This document shows, in pieces, positions 17,294 through 27,783 of a stretch of 39,859 bases of DNA; positions within the stretch are counted from its first letter, which is position 1; each line of letters starts with the position of its first letter. The DNA lies in contig CANQDV010000006.1 in assembly GCA_947593955.1 (NCBI GenBank), positions 1-39,859 of the forward strand. Direction: 5' to 3'. Source of the stretch: an uncultured Bacilli bacterium. GTDB taxonomy: Bacteria; Bacillota_I; Bacilli_A; RF39; UBA660. The position numbers were made by a program, and so were the translations under genes. The notes under the pieces were generated by a model. It did no database searches, had not been told where the DNA came from, and saw only the letters and a program-made list of their open reading frames with translations.

Positions 17294-17845
17294 ATGACAA
17301 GAGTTAAGAATGGTGTTGTTACAAAAGCTCGTCACAAAGAAGTTTTAAAATCAGCAAAAGGATACTTTGGTAGCAAACATAGATTATATAAAACAGCCAA
17401 AGAGCAATTAATGCATTCAGGACAATATGCTTTCCGTGATAGAAGACAAAAGAAAAGAGACTTTAGACGTTTATGGATTGTAAGAATTAATGCTGCATGT
17501 CGTGAAAACGAAATTAGTTACTCTAGATTTATTGAAGGATTAAATAAAGCAGGAGTAGAGGTAAACAGAAAAATGTTATCTGAAATTGCCATTAACGATC
17601 CAAAAGCATTTAGTGAACTTGTTAAAGTTGCTCGTGATGGTAAAGCAGGAAAAATAACAAAAAATTTGACTGCTAAAAAAGAGACTGTTAAAGAAGTAAA
17701 AAAAGAAACAAAGGAAACAAAAGCAGTAGAAGATACTGATTTATCTAAATTAACAGTTGCTGAATTAAAGAAGATAGCTCAAGAAAGAAAAATTGAAGGA
17801 GCTAGTACAATGAAAAAAGCTGAATTATTAGCAGCTTTAAAATAA
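17294..17845 (+). CDS. rplT: 50S ribosomal protein L20 with C-terminal Rho_N/SAP-like extension
   Basis: [29 protein letters not shown]... canonical L20, then an extension of about 65 aa ending [35 protein letters not shown]. Confidence 0.95.
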   Translation: MTRVKNGVVTKARHKEVLKSAKGYFGSKHRLYKTAKEQLMHSGQYAFRDRRQKKRDFRRLWIVRINAACRENEISYSRFIEGLNKAGVEVNRKMLSEIAINDPKAFSELVKVARDGKAGKITKNLTAKKETVKEVKKETKETKAVEDTDLSKLTVAELKKIAQERKIEGASTMKKAELLAALK

Positions 17846-17864
17846 AAAACATATTAATGAATTG

Positions 17865-17892
17865 ATTTACCTAGTGCCTTATGGTGGTAAAT
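17865..17892 (+). promoter_or_regulatory. Possible structured leader of rpsB
   Basis: ATTTACC (17865-17871) complementary to GGTAAAT (17886-17892) in the rplT-rpsB spacer. Confidence 0.35.
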
Positions 17893-17930
17893 TTTAGAAA
17901 TTAATAAGTGTATAACGAAAGGGAAAAATT

Positions 17931-18920
17931 ATGACAGTTATTTCAATGAATTATTTATTAGAAGCTGGTGTTCATTTTGGACATCAAAAAAGAAGATGGA
18001 ATCCAAAGATGGGAGAATATATTTTCACATCTCGTGATGATATCTATATTATCGATTTACAAAAAACAGTAAAGAAAATAGAAGAAGCATATGATGCACT
18101 AAAAGAAATTGCTGAAAAAGAAGGAAAAGTTTTATTTGTAGGTACAAAGAAACAAGCTCAAGAAGCTGTTGAAGAGTGCGCTAATAGAACAAATATGTAT
18201 TTTGTTAATGAAAGATGGTTAGGTGGAACTTTAACTAACTTCAAGACGATTAGATCAAGAATTAAAAGATTAGAAGAAATTGAAAAAATGGAAGAAGATG
18301 GAACATTTAATCTTCTACCTAAAAAAGAAGTTATTAAAATTAGAAAAGAATATGATAAGTTAAATAGAAATTTACGTGGAATAAGAGAAATGAAGAAATT
18401 GCCAGATGCTTTGGTAATCGTTGATCCAAGAAAAGAAGAAAATGCTATTAAAGAAGCACGTATTTTACATATTCCAGTATTTGGCGTTGTTGATACTAAC
18501 TGTGATCCAGATATGGTTGATTATGTTATTCCAGGTAATGATGATGCTGTAAGAAGCGTTAAAGTAATGTTGGGAGCTTTAACTAATGCTATTGCAGAAG
18601 TAAATGGTAACGAAATTATTGACTATATTACTGAGGATGAAAAAGGAAAAGAAACTAAAGAAGTTAAAGAATCCAAAGAAGTTAAAAAGAGTAAAAAGAA
18701 AGACGAGAGTACTTTAGAAGTTGAACAAGAAGAAAACGATGAACAAATAGAAGAAGATGAAAAGAATGTTGAACTTGGTGAAGTAATCGAAGAAATCGTT
18801 AAGGAATCTAAAGATTTAGACTCTATGAATTTAACAGAATTAAAAGAAATGGCTAAAATTAAAGGTATCAAAGGATACTCTAAAATGAAAAAAGATGAAC
18901 TTATTGAAGTTTTAAAATAA
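17931..18920 (+). CDS. rpsB: 30S ribosomal protein S2 with acidic linker and C-terminal Rho_N/SAP-like extension
   Basis: [27 protein letters not shown]...; tail [35 protein letters not shown]. Confidence 0.96.
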   Translation: MTVISMNYLLEAGVHFGHQKRRWNPKMGEYIFTSRDDIYIIDLQKTVKKIEEAYDALKEIAEKEGKVLFVGTKKQAQEAVEECANRTNMYFVNERWLGGTLTNFKTIRSRIKRLEEIEKMEEDGTFNLLPKKEVIKIRKEYDKLNRNLRGIREMKKLPDALVIVDPRKEENAIKEARILHIPVFGVVDTNCDPDMVDYVIPGNDDAVRSVKVMLGALTNAIAEVNGNEIIDYITEDEKGKETKEVKESKEVKKSKKKDESTLEVEQEENDEQIEEDEKNVELGEVIEEIVKESKDLDSMNLTELKEMAKIKGIKGYSKMKKDELIEVLK

Positions 18921-18934
18921 ATTTGGAGGATATT

Positions 18935-19813
18935 ATGTTTAGTGCAAGTGATATAAAATCTTTAAGAGAAAGAACGGGAGCAGGAATGCTTGATTGCAAA
19001 AAAGCTCTAGAGGAATCTCAAGGAAATATTGATAAAGCTATTGATTGGCTTCGTGAAAAAGGAATTTCTAAAGCAGCTAAGAAAGAATCACGTATAGCTG
19101 CTGAAGGTCTTAGTGAAATTATTATTAAAGACAATAAAGCTGTTATTTTAGAAGTAAATAGTGAAACTGATTTTGTTGCTAAAAACGATGAATTTAAAAA
19201 TTTTGTCAATACAGTTGGGAATACTATTGTTGAAAGTAATGCTAAGACAATGGATGAAGCATTAAACTTATCTACAGAGCAAGGAACAATTAATGAGTAC
19301 TTAATTAATTTAGTAGCTAAAATCGGTGAAAAAATTAGTTTTAGAAGATTTGAAGTAGTTACTAAAAATGATGATGAAGTATTTGGAAGTTATTCCCATA
19401 TGGGTGGTAAGATTTGTGTACTTACTGTTTTAAAAGGAGCTAACAGTGAAGTAGCTAGAGATGTAAGTATGCATGTTGCTGCTATGAGACCATCATATAT
19501 TAGAAGTAGTGAAGTACCAGAAGATGTTCTAGAACATGAAAAGGGTATCATCAAGGAACAAGCTATTAATGAAGGAAAACCTGCTGATATAGCTGAAAAA
19601 ATGGTTAGTGGTAGAATTAATAAGTTCTTTAAAGATGTTTGTTTAGTAGAACAACCATTTGTTAAGGATCCAGACATCTCAGTTGGTGATTATGTTAAAA
19701 ATAATGGTGGAGAAATAGTTACGATGGTTCGTTATGAAGTAGGAGAAGGAATCGAAAAAAGAAAAGATGATTTTGCTAGTGAAGTAATGAATCAAGTAAA
19801 TGGTACAAAATAG
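18935..19813 (+). CDS. tsf: Elongation factor Ts
   Basis: MFSASDIKSLRERTGAGMLDCKKAL...; GGAGG SD upstream of ATG 18935. Confidence 0.96.
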   Translation: MFSASDIKSLRERTGAGMLDCKKALEESQGNIDKAIDWLREKGISKAAKKESRIAAEGLSEIIIKDNKAVILEVNSETDFVAKNDEFKNFVNTVGNTIVESNAKTMDEALNLSTEQGTINEYLINLVAKIGEKISFRRFEVVTKNDDEVFGSYSHMGGKICVLTVLKGANSEVARDVSMHVAAMRPSYIRSSEVPEDVLEHEKGIIKEQAINEGKPADIAEKMVSGRINKFFKDVCLVEQPFVKDPDISVGDYVKNNGGEIVTMVRYEVGEGIEKRKDDFASEVMNQVNGTK

Positions 19814-19819
19814 AAATGT

Positions 19820-19846
19820 AAAGTAGTCTCAATGACTACTTTTTTT
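19820..19846 (+). terminator. Rho-independent terminator of rpsB-tsf
   Basis: AAGTAGTC-TCAAT-GACTACTT TTTTT. Confidence 0.85.
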
Positions 19847-19913
19847 AATTGATTATTATTTTTTTTAGTGATACCATGTAATTGAATAAAATAATAGATA
19901 GGAAATATAATTT

Positions 19914-20459
19914 ATGAAAAGAATGTCATTAGTAATATTTATATTTGGTATATTATTAATAGGAATAGGAACATTTTTACTTATGAATAATCCTTCTGAT
20001 TATGTTAAAACTCCTAATAATAATGATGATAATAATAATTCTTATTTTGTAAATAATTCTAAGCAAGTAATTGTTGGTAATATGCGATTATTAATACCTA
20101 ATAGTTTTAATCAAGGATATTTTGAATCTTTAAGTCATCAAATTTATAATTATGGGTTAGAAGAAGTAGAATGTGTTATTTATATGGATGTGTATAATGA
20201 AACAAATTACGATAATATTAACGATTATATAAATAGTAATTTATCACAAAATAATATGATAACTAATACAACTAAAACGATTAATAATATTGATTGGAAA
20301 ACTTTAATATATGAAAATGATAATGAGATCAATAAATATAATATTTTATTAAAAGATAATAATATTTATCAAATTAAATTTACAATATTTAATAATGGTG
20401 ATAATAACAGTTGCAGTAATTTTTATGATCAAATCATAAATACTGTAGAAGTAATGTAA
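19914..20459 (+). CDS. Hypothetical N-terminally membrane-anchored protein
   Basis: N-terminal TM helix MKRMSLVIFIFGILLIGIGTFLLM then an Asn-rich extracellular region. Confidence 0.65.
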   Translation: MKRMSLVIFIFGILLIGIGTFLLMNNPSDYVKTPNNNDDNNNSYFVNNSKQVIVGNMRLLIPNSFNQGYFESLSHQIYNYGLEEVECVIYMDVYNETNYDNINDYINSNLSQNNMITNTTKTINNIDWKTLIYENDNEINKYNILLKDNNIYQIKFTIFNNGDNNSCSNFYDQIINTVEVM

Positions 20460-20571
20460 AATAGTGATTAGAAGTGATAAGATAAAAGTTAAATGGAATG
20501 ATAAAAGCGAATAGCCATTTTATCTTTTTTCTTTATGTGATATAATTTAATTAATAATAGGAAGTGATTAG

Positions 20572-21723
20572 ATGAAGATATTACGTTATATTGATAAATG
20601 GTTACTTTTGAGTTCAGCTATACTATTTGTTATTGGATTAATCATGGTATTTTCTTCATCTAATGTTGCAGCTTTTATGCGATATTTATCTAGTCCTTAT
20701 CGTTTTGTCATAAGGCAAGCAGTTTTCTTGCTAGTGGGTATTATTATTTCCTTGGTAGCAATACGCTTTTCTACTAAGTTTTATGGTTTTATATCCTGGC
20801 CAGGTTTACTTATAATTACCGTTGTATTAGCGGTTGTCCTTTTATATGGTAAATTAGCTAATGGAGCGGTTTCTTGGATTGAAATTGGGCCTTTTACTTT
20901 TCAACCTAGTGAATTTGCTAAAATAATTATGATTGTATGGATGGCAAGTTTTTATGATATAAATAGGCACAAATTAAATAGCTATAAAGTAAGTTTATTC
21001 CCTTTATTATTGTGTGCTATTATTGTGGGGCTAATTTTATTACAACCTGATATGGGAACAGCTATTATATTTTTGGGAATTGTAGGATTTATTTTCCTTC
21101 TTGTTCCTATTGATATAAAAGTTAAAGTCAAAACCGTATTAATTGTTTTATTGTTAGCAATAGTAGGGGTTATTGGTATAGTGATTGCAGGTAAATCAAT
21201 TGTTTTTGAACATCAACTTAATCGTTTTAACTTTTCTAATCCTTGTAGTGAAGAAAATTTTTATGATCAAGGGAATCAAGTTTGTAATGGTTATATTGCC
21301 ATGAATAATGGGGGATTATTTGGTAAAGGATTAGGTAACAGTACTCAAAAATATTTATATTTACCAGATTCACACACTGATTTTATCTTTCCAATCATTG
21401 TTGAAGAACTTGGTCTTTTAATGGGGTATTTTATAATTTTACTATATACTTTAGTTTTATTTAGAATTATCATTATAGGTAAAAAAAGCACTAATAATAG
21501 GAATTCTATTATGTGTTATGGTATAGCCTTTTACATATTTTTGCATATAATTATTAATTTGATGGGTGTTATGGGAATGATGCCTATGACAGGAGTACCT
21601 TTACCATTTCTTAGTTACGGTGGAAGTTTTACAATATGTTTGGTAGTTGCTCTTACTATTGTTCAGAGAATTGCTATTGAAAATAATTTTAAAAAAGCAT
21701 CAAAAGAGATAGGAAAAGAGTAG
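20572..21723 (+). CDS. FtsW/RodA/SpoVE family peptidoglycan glycosyltransferase
   Basis: QPSEFAKI, LLQPDMGTAIIF, DFIFPIIVEELGL, GVPLPFLSYGGS motifs. Confidence 0.95.
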   Translation: MKILRYIDKWLLLSSAILFVIGLIMVFSSSNVAAFMRYLSSPYRFVIRQAVFLLVGIIISLVAIRFSTKFYGFISWPGLLIITVVLAVVLLYGKLANGAVSWIEIGPFTFQPSEFAKIIMIVWMASFYDINRHKLNSYKVSLFPLLLCAIIVGLILLQPDMGTAIIFLGIVGFIFLLVPIDIKVKVKTVLIVLLLAIVGVIGIVIAGKSIVFEHQLNRFNFSNPCSEENFYDQGNQVCNGYIAMNNGGLFGKGLGNSTQKYLYLPDSHTDFIFPIIVEELGLLMGYFIILLYTLVLFRIIIIGKKSTNNRNSIMCYGIAFYIFLHIIINLMGVMGMMPMTGVPLPFLSYGGSFTICLVVALTIVQRIAIENNFKKASKEIGKE

Positions 21724-21761
21724 TAAAAAAAAGAATAATCTTATTAGGAGGTTATTTTTTT

Positions 21762-22502
21762 ATGGATTTTTTGGATAGTATTAAAGATATTTTTTTTAAA
21801 TTTAAAAATTATTTTATAATAGGGGGTATATTACTATTAATATTATTATCTATGGTTGGTTTTTATTATTGCTTTGATAAAAAGATTAAGAATTTAGAAG
21901 ATAGTTTGGCTTTTGATTTTAACGAATCAAAAGTTTTGGAAATGGATGATAATGATAAAAAAGAAGTATATTATAAAGTAGAAGTTAAAGGTAGTGTACA
22001 TAATCCGGGGGTTTATGAATTAGTAGAAGGTAGTAGAGTGATTGATGCAATTAATGCAGCAGGGGGATTATTAGATAACGCCGATACTAGTGTTAATAAC
22101 TTAGGTAAATTAGTTAAAGATGAGATGGTTATTATTGTATATACAAAGGATGAAGTCAATAATTTTACTAAAGTATTGGAAGAAGAGAAAGTAGTGGAAG
22201 AAAAATGCCTCGATAATAATGGACTAATTGAAAATAATAGTTGTGTTTGTGAAAGTGAAAAAGAATCTAGCGACTCTGTCGATAGTCAAAATGATAATAA
22301 AGTACAAGATAAAATCTCTATTAATAAGGCCAGTAAAGAAGAATTAATGACTTTATCTGGAATAGGTGAAGCTAAAGCTCTTAAAATAATTGAATATCGC
22401 AATACTAATGGTTATTTTAAAAGTATTGATGAAATTATGAATGTCTCTGGTATTGGAGATGCTGTTTTTGAAAAAATTAAAGACTTTATTACCGTGGACT
22501 AA
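21762..22502 (+). CDS. comEA: ComEA family DNA-binding protein (SLBB + helix-hairpin-helix)
   Basis: VEVKGSVHNPGVYELVEGSRVIDAINAAGG; INKASKEELMTLSGIGEAKALKIIEYR. Confidence 0.93.
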   Translation: MDFLDSIKDIFFKFKNYFIIGGILLLILLSMVGFYYCFDKKIKNLEDSLAFDFNESKVLEMDDNDKKEVYYKVEVKGSVHNPGVYELVEGSRVIDAINAAGGLLDNADTSVNNLGKLVKDEMVIIVYTKDEVNNFTKVLEEEKVVEEKCLDNNGLIENNSCVCESEKESSDSVDSQNDNKVQDKISINKASKEELMTLSGIGEAKALKIIEYRNTNGYFKSIDEIMNVSGIGDAVFEKIKDFITVD

Positions 22503-24567
22503 TATCTTTTCTTTTTTAATAATTGTTACTATTTTATATGCTTTATTAATTACTAATTTTAAAAATATAAGTAAGTATAAAATAAATGATAAAGAATTTA
22601 TATTGCAAATAACGGACATTTATATTGATGGAAATTATTTAAAATTAGATTTGAAAGGTAAGGAAAAATTAATTGGTGTATATTATTTTGATTCTCTAGA
22701 ATCCAAAGAAAGTTTTGTTAATAAATATGAATTAGGTTCTTATATAAAAATAGAAGGGGATTTAGAAATACCTAGTAATAACACTAATCCTAATGTTTTT
22801 AATTACAAAAAGTACTTAAATAATGAAGGAATACATTATATATTAAATATTAATCAATTTGATACATTAAGAGATAATGACAACTTTTTATATGAAATAA
22901 AAAATAAAATCATTGAAAGAATAGACAAAATTAAATTATCAGCACCATATTTGCATACCCTGATATTAGGTAACAATAATTATTTAGATATCAATATAAA
23001 AAATACTTATCAAAATATAGGAATAAGTCATTTATTTTCTATATCGGGAATGCATATATCTATTTTTAGCAGTATACTATTATGGATTTTAAAGAAAATA
23101 CCTTTAGCATCTTCCAAAAGATATATTGTAGTAATAATATTTCTTTTGTTTTATATGTTCTTAACTAATTTTTCATCTTCCGTATTAAGAGCAGGACTTT
23201 TCTTTATTATTTTATCTTTGACGAAAATATTTAATATTAAAATAAAAACGATTAATATTCTTCTTTTAACTTTATCATTAATTATTTTAGTAAACCCTCA
23301 TATGATATACAAAATAGGTTTTTTATACTCTAGTATAACTAGTTTTAGTATTATTAGTTTTAAGAAAATTATTAATAAGAGGAAGAACTATTTTACAAAA
23401 TTATTAATAACATCTACCATTGCTTTTTTTGTATCTTTTCCTATTAGTATTTATAATTTTTATCAAGTTAATGGACTAAGTATTATTTATAACTTATTAT
23501 TTGTACCAATAGTAAGTGTGATACTATTTCCATTATCATTGATCACATTGTTTATTCCAATATTAGATAACGTTTTATACTTATTTATTAATCTATTTGA
23601 AAAAGTAGCTAATCTTTGCAATTTGGTTCCATCAATTATTATTTTAAAAAAGCCCAATCTTTTAGTATGTCTCTTGTATTATTTTATTATTTTTGGCATT
23701 TTCTTAAGTAAGAATCACAGAAAAGCTTTTATCGTAACTCTGCTTTTAATATTTTTGGTTCATTATAATTATAATAGTATTTTTAAAAGCGATTATCTAA
23801 TTGTATTAGATGTTGGACAAGGAGATAGTATATTAATTCATTTTGGTAATGAAAGCATTTTAATAGATAGTGGAGGCAAAGTTCAATATAATGATGAGAA
23901 ATGGAAAATAAGAAAAAATAAGACCAATATGGCTGAAAGCACAATAATTCCTTTATTAAAGTCGTTAGGAATTAGAAGTTTAAAAACTTTGATATTTACG
24001 CATGGTGATTATGATCATATAGAAGAAAGTATTAATTTGCTTAACCATTTTAAAGTAGATAAAGTTGTGTTTAACAAAGATAGTTATAATGATTTAGAAC
24101 ATAAAGTAATAGAATTATTAAAGGGAAAAAAGATTAAATATTATAAAGGAATGGAAAGAGAAAGTGTTGGAAATTATATCTTATATTCTTTAAATACTAG
24201 GTTATATGACAATGAAAATGATAATAGTAATGTTATTTATTTTAATTATAATAGAGTAAAAATATTATTGATGGGAGATGCAGGTACTGATAGAGAGAAA
24301 GATATTTTAGAAAAATATCATATTAATAATATAGATATTTTAAAAGTAGGGCATCATGGTTCTAATACCAGTAGTAGTAAAATGTTTGTAAATATGATTA
24401 ACCCTAAAATATCATTAATATCGGTAGGTAAAGATAATCGATACGGTCATCCTAAAGAAGAGGTACTAGATAATTTATCGATGTCTCAAATTTATAGAAC
24501 TGATGAGAATGGATGTATTGTCATTAAATTAATTAAAAATAGATATCAAGTAAAAACGTGTATATGA
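22441..24567 (+). CDS. comEC: ComEC/Rec2 DNA internalisation channel
   Basis: ISHLFSISGMHISIFSSIL competence domain plus MBL domain (VLDVGQGDSILI, THGDYDHIEE, VGHHGSNTSS). True start is uncertain and overlaps the comEA end, possibly TTG near 22468. Confidence 0.93.
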   Translation: MSLVLEMLFLKKLKTLLPWTNIFSFLIIVTILYALLITNFKNISKYKINDKEFILQITDIYIDGNYLKLDLKGKEKLIGVYYFDSLESKESFVNKYELGSYIKIEGDLEIPSNNTNPNVFNYKKYLNNEGIHYILNINQFDTLRDNDNFLYEIKNKIIERIDKIKLSAPYLHTLILGNNNYLDINIKNTYQNIGISHLFSISGMHISIFSSILLWILKKIPLASSKRYIVVIIFLLFYMFLTNFSSSVLRAGLFFIILSLTKIFNIKIKTINILLLTLSLIILVNPHMIYKIGFLYSSITSFSIISFKKIINKRKNYFTKLLITSTIAFFVSFPISIYNFYQVNGLSIIYNLLFVPIVSVILFPLSLITLFIPILDNVLYLFINLFEKVANLCNLVPSIIILKKPNLLVCLLYYFIIFGIFLSKNHRKAFIVTLLLIFLVHYNYNSIFKSDYLIVLDVGQGDSILIHFGNESILIDSGGKVQYNDEKWKIRKNKTNMAESTIIPLLKSLGIRSLKTLIFTHGDYDHIEESINLLNHFKVDKVVFNKDSYNDLEHKVIELLKGKKIKYYKGMERESVGNYILYSLNTRLYDNENDNSNVIYFNYNRVKILLMGDAGTDREKDILEKYHINNIDILKVGHHGSNTSSSKMFVNMINPKISLISVGKDNRYGHPKEEVLDNLSMSQIYRTDENGCIVIKLIKNRYQVKTCI

Positions 24568-24592
24568 ACGATTAGAAATGGTTATGTAATAA

Positions 24593-24730
24593 TTGACAAG
24601 TATTTATAATAAAATAATATAGATACTGTAAATTTAAAAAATGTAACAATTTTTATATATTGTCCATAATATATATTAGGACGCTAACGTTAGCGTTTAT
24701 ATAGATTGAGGACTTTTTTGTCCTCTTTTT
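24593..24730 (+). ncRNA. Candidate small RNA (orphan promoter, palindromic hairpin, terminator)
   Basis: TTGACA (24593) with AT-rich -10 near 24615-24623; perfect 16-nt palindrome ACGCTAACGTTAGCGT (24681-24696); terminator GAGGAC-TTTTTT-GTCCTC-TTTTT (24708-24730). Confidence 0.4.
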
Positions 24731-24792
24731 AAAATAGTTGAAATTATATTTATTATGTGGTATAACTATTCTGTACGACCGAGGTGTATATA

Positions 24793-25305
24793 ATGAACAA
24801 TGATAGTAAATATAATGATAAAGAGTACATGAATATTGTCAGTGATATCATTGAACATAGTGAATTTGAAAAAACTAAAGAGATTGTTCATCATGGTTTA
24901 AATCGTTTTGACCATTGTTTACGAGTATCTTATTATTCATATAAAGTATCAAAATTATTAAAGTTAGATTATAAAGAATCTGCTCGTGCTGGATTGCTGC
25001 ATGATTTTTTCTTTGTTAACAATAACGATGTTGATGCATCTACAAGAATCGATGTTTTAATCAATCATCCTAAGTATGCTTTAAATAATGCTAAACGATA
25101 CTTCGATTTATCTTTAAAAGAAGAAAATATCATTTCTTCTCATATGTTTCCTGTGTCATTAAAAGTTCCTAGATATATGGAAAGTTGGATAGTGGATATA
25201 GTTGATAATGTTGTTGCTATCTTTGAAAGCTTTTATGCGGTTAGAAAACATATAGGTATTGCTGTTAATTTCTTATTAGTAGTTGTTTTAAATTATTGGA
25301 GATAA
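24793..25305 (+). CDS. HD domain phosphohydrolase-like protein
   Basis: HGLNRFDHCLRVSYYSYKVSKLL...ARAGLLHDFF. Confidence 0.8.
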   Translation: MNNDSKYNDKEYMNIVSDIIEHSEFEKTKEIVHHGLNRFDHCLRVSYYSYKVSKLLKLDYKESARAGLLHDFFFVNNNDVDASTRIDVLINHPKYALNNAKRYFDLSLKEENIISSHMFPVSLKVPRYMESWIVDIVDNVVAIFESFYAVRKHIGIAVNFLLVVVLNYWR

Positions 25306-25362
25306 AAAAGTAGACATTGTTTACTTTTTTTCTAATTATTTGATATAATTATTCTAATTAAT

Positions 25363-25438
25363 GTCCTCATAGCTCAGCAGGATAGAGCAATCCCCTCCTA
25401 AGGGATAGATGTGGGTTCGAGTCCTATTGGGGACACCA
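25363..25438 (+). tRNA. tRNA-Arg (anticodon CCT), CCA encoded
   Basis: Cloverleaf read by eye: acceptor GTCCTCA/TGGGGAC, anticodon stem-loop ATCCC-CTCCTAA-GGGAT, T-loop GTTCGAGTC, 3' ACCA. Confidence 0.95.
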
Positions 25439-25447
25439 TTTGTAAAT

Positions 25448-25477
25448 AATCCTTTATTTTAAAGGATTTATTTTTTT
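25448..25477 (+). terminator. Rho-independent terminator after the tRNA
   Basis: AATCCTTT...AAAGGATT then T-run. Confidence 0.75.
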
Positions 25478-25595
25478 GCTTTAATTATCATTTAATAATA
25501 AAAAATGAAGAAAAAGTGACAAACGTGTAAAGTATGATAAAAAATACTATTAGAGGAAGTATTATACATGATATAATCTTAATGAGGTAGGTTAT

Positions 25596-26552
25596 ATGAA
25601 ATATAGTATTATTGTACCAGTATATAATGTTGAAGCATATATAAACAGATGTTTAGCTAGTATTAAAAAACAAACATATAATAATTTTGAAGTTATTGTT
25701 GTCAATGATGGAACGCAAGATGATAGTATGTCTATTATTAAGAAGTTTGTAGATCAAGATAATCGTTTTCAAGTCTATACGAAAGAAAATGGTGGTTTAA
25801 GTGATGCGAGAAATTATGGAGTAAAACAAGCGACTGGCGATATCATTCTTTTTATTGATGGTGATGATTATATAGAGAAAGATTTATTAAGTAAATTAAC
25901 CGAAGAATTTGAAAAAAATAGAGACATTGAAGTTGTGAGGCTACAATTAAAATTAGTTAATGACAATGGTGAAGTTATAGAACAACCAAGATATCACGTT
26001 TTCTCTAATCTTGATTCTAGCAAGGCTTATCCTTTGTTGTTAAAAAACGTTTATGTCGATGTAGCGTGGGGTTATGCTTACCGAAAAGATTTCTTTATAA
26101 ATAATAAATTTGAATATGCTAAGGGTAAAATTAATGAAGATTTTGGTTTAACGCATTTAATATTAATAAAAGCTAATCACATATCATCTATTTCTTATGT
26201 AGGATATAATTATGTCCAAAGAGATGGCAGTATCATGAATATAAAAAATCGTGGGCAAAACTTAAGAAAAGTATATGATACGTTATTTCATTTTGATAAC
26301 TATATTACTATTTTAAAAAATGATTCAAGTATATCTAGTACTAATAAAGAACTTTTATTAAAGTATATAATATCAGTCATAATATATAGATCTGCTCTGT
26401 TAGAGGGGAATGATTTAAAACAATATATAAAAGAATTAAAAAAACGTAAGATATATCAATATTTCCCTAATCAAACTTTTAAAGATAAATTGAGAAAATT
26501 ATTTATTCAATTTAATACTAAAGCATATATTAGTAAAAACGTTAATAAATAA
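25596..26552 (+). CDS. Glycosyltransferase family 2
   Basis: MKYSIIVPVYNVEAYINRCLASIKKQTYNNFEVIVVNDGTQDDS...FIDGDDYIE. Confidence 0.93.
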   Translation: MKYSIIVPVYNVEAYINRCLASIKKQTYNNFEVIVVNDGTQDDSMSIIKKFVDQDNRFQVYTKENGGLSDARNYGVKQATGDIILFIDGDDYIEKDLLSKLTEEFEKNRDIEVVRLQLKLVNDNGEVIEQPRYHVFSNLDSSKAYPLLLKNVYVDVAWGYAYRKDFFINNKFEYAKGKINEDFGLTHLILIKANHISSISYVGYNYVQRDGSIMNIKNRGQNLRKVYDTLFHFDNYITILKNDSSISSTNKELLLKYIISVIIYRSALLEGNDLKQYIKELKKRKIYQYFPNQTFKDKLRKLFIQFNTKAYISKNVNK

Positions 26553-26568
26553 AATAATGGAGGATTTA

Positions 26569-27072
26569 ATGGAAACAAAATTAGTAAATGATTGCAGTAG
26601 AAAAGATTATTTATCTTGGGAAGAATATTTTATGGCAATAGCTATTTTAACTGCCAAGAGAAGTAAAGACCCAAATACTCAAGTAGGAGCTTGTATAGTT
26701 TCTTCTGATAATAGAATTTTATCCATAGGTTATAATGGTACGCCAAATGGATATTCTGATAGTAATTTTCCATGGCAAAGAGAAGGAGAACCATTAGACA
26801 CTAAGTATTTATATGTATGTCATGCTGAACTTAATGCTATATTAAATTTTCGTGGAGGAAAAAGAGAATTAGAGGGTTCAAGGATATATGTTGACCTATT
26901 TCCTTGCAATGAATGTGCCAAAGCCATAATTCAGTCAGGTATTAAGGAAGTAGTATACTTAAGAGATAAATATAGTGATACTGATGGTGTTAAAGCTTCA
27001 AAAAAGATGTTTGATGTTTGTGGTGTAAAATATAGGCAGATGCAATTAGACCATAAAATAGAAATCAATTAG
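26569..27072 (+). CDS. Deoxycytidylate deaminase (ComEB/dCMP deaminase family)
   Basis: RSKDPNTQVGACIVSSDNRILSIGYNG; CHAELNAILNF; PCNECAKAIIQSG. GGAGG SD before ATG 26569. Confidence 0.92.
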   Translation: METKLVNDCSRKDYLSWEEYFMAIAILTAKRSKDPNTQVGACIVSSDNRILSIGYNGTPNGYSDSNFPWQREGEPLDTKYLYVCHAELNAILNFRGGKRELEGSRIYVDLFPCNECAKAIIQSGIKEVVYLRDKYSDTDGVKASKKMFDVCGVKYRQMQLDHKIEIN

Positions 27073-27081
27073 GGAGAACTT

Positions 27082-27783
27082 ATGGATAAAAAGCCCATTA
27101 TTGGAATTGTTTCGAGAGCTGAAAGTGAAGATGGTATTTATGTAACATCGGTTATGGAATCATATCGAAAAGCAATAATTATAAATGGTGGTATCCCTAT
27201 TGCCATATTACCAACCCAATTAATAGAATATGGTCAATATAAATCAAAAGAAGTTCCTCAAATGTCAGATGAAGAAAAAGAAATGTTATGTAAACAATTA
27301 AATTTTTGTGATGGTATTATGATGCCTGGTGGTATAAATAGATATGAATATGATTTTTATATTACAAATTATTGTATCAGTCAAAATGTTCCAGTGTTAG
27401 GAATTTGTTTAGGTATGCAGTTATTAGCAACGATCAATAATAGAGACACCTTAAAAATAATCGATGAATCTAATACTCATTTAAAACCACAAGTTGATAA
27501 TGTCCATTCTGTAAAATTAAATACTAATTCTAAGTTATATGAAATAATAGGAACCAATGAATTTGTTGTTAACAGTAGACACCGATATAAAGTTATGGAA
27601 GTAGGGGACTTTTCTATAGTGGGGTATGCTCCTGATGGGGTAATAGAAGCCATAGAAAACGAAAATTGTGACTTTGCCATAGGAGTACAATGGCATCCAG
27701 AAAATTTAATAGATACAACTCCTAGTAAAAGGCTTTTTAAAAGTTTTGTAGGAGCGTGTTCTAATTATGCCAATAAAAATTAA
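27082..27783 (+). CDS. Gamma-glutamyl-gamma-aminobutyrate hydrolase family class I glutamine amidotransferase
   Basis: [29 protein letters not shown]. Confidence 0.9.
   Translation: MDKKPIIGIVSRAESEDGIYVTSVMESYRKAIIINGGIPIAILPTQLIEYGQYKSKEVPQMSDEEKEMLCKQLNFCDGIMMPGGINRYEYDFYITNYCISQNVPVLGICLGMQLLATINNRDTLKIIDESNTHLKPQVDNVHSVKLNTNSKLYEIIGTNEFVVNSRHRYKVMEVGDFSIVGYAPDGVIEAIENENCDFAIGVQWHPENLIDTTPSKRLFKSFVGACSNYANKN

Noticed and set aside
18623-18871. Ser-rich antisense ORF opposite the S2 extension
   Set aside because: Complement of the Lys/Glu-rich linker; typical low-complexity artefact.
22441-22467. ATG 22441 as the definite comEC start
   Set aside because: It lies deep inside the comEA HhH-coding region without a clear SD. 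A later start (TTG near 22468 or beyond) is equally plausible, so the start is left uncertain.
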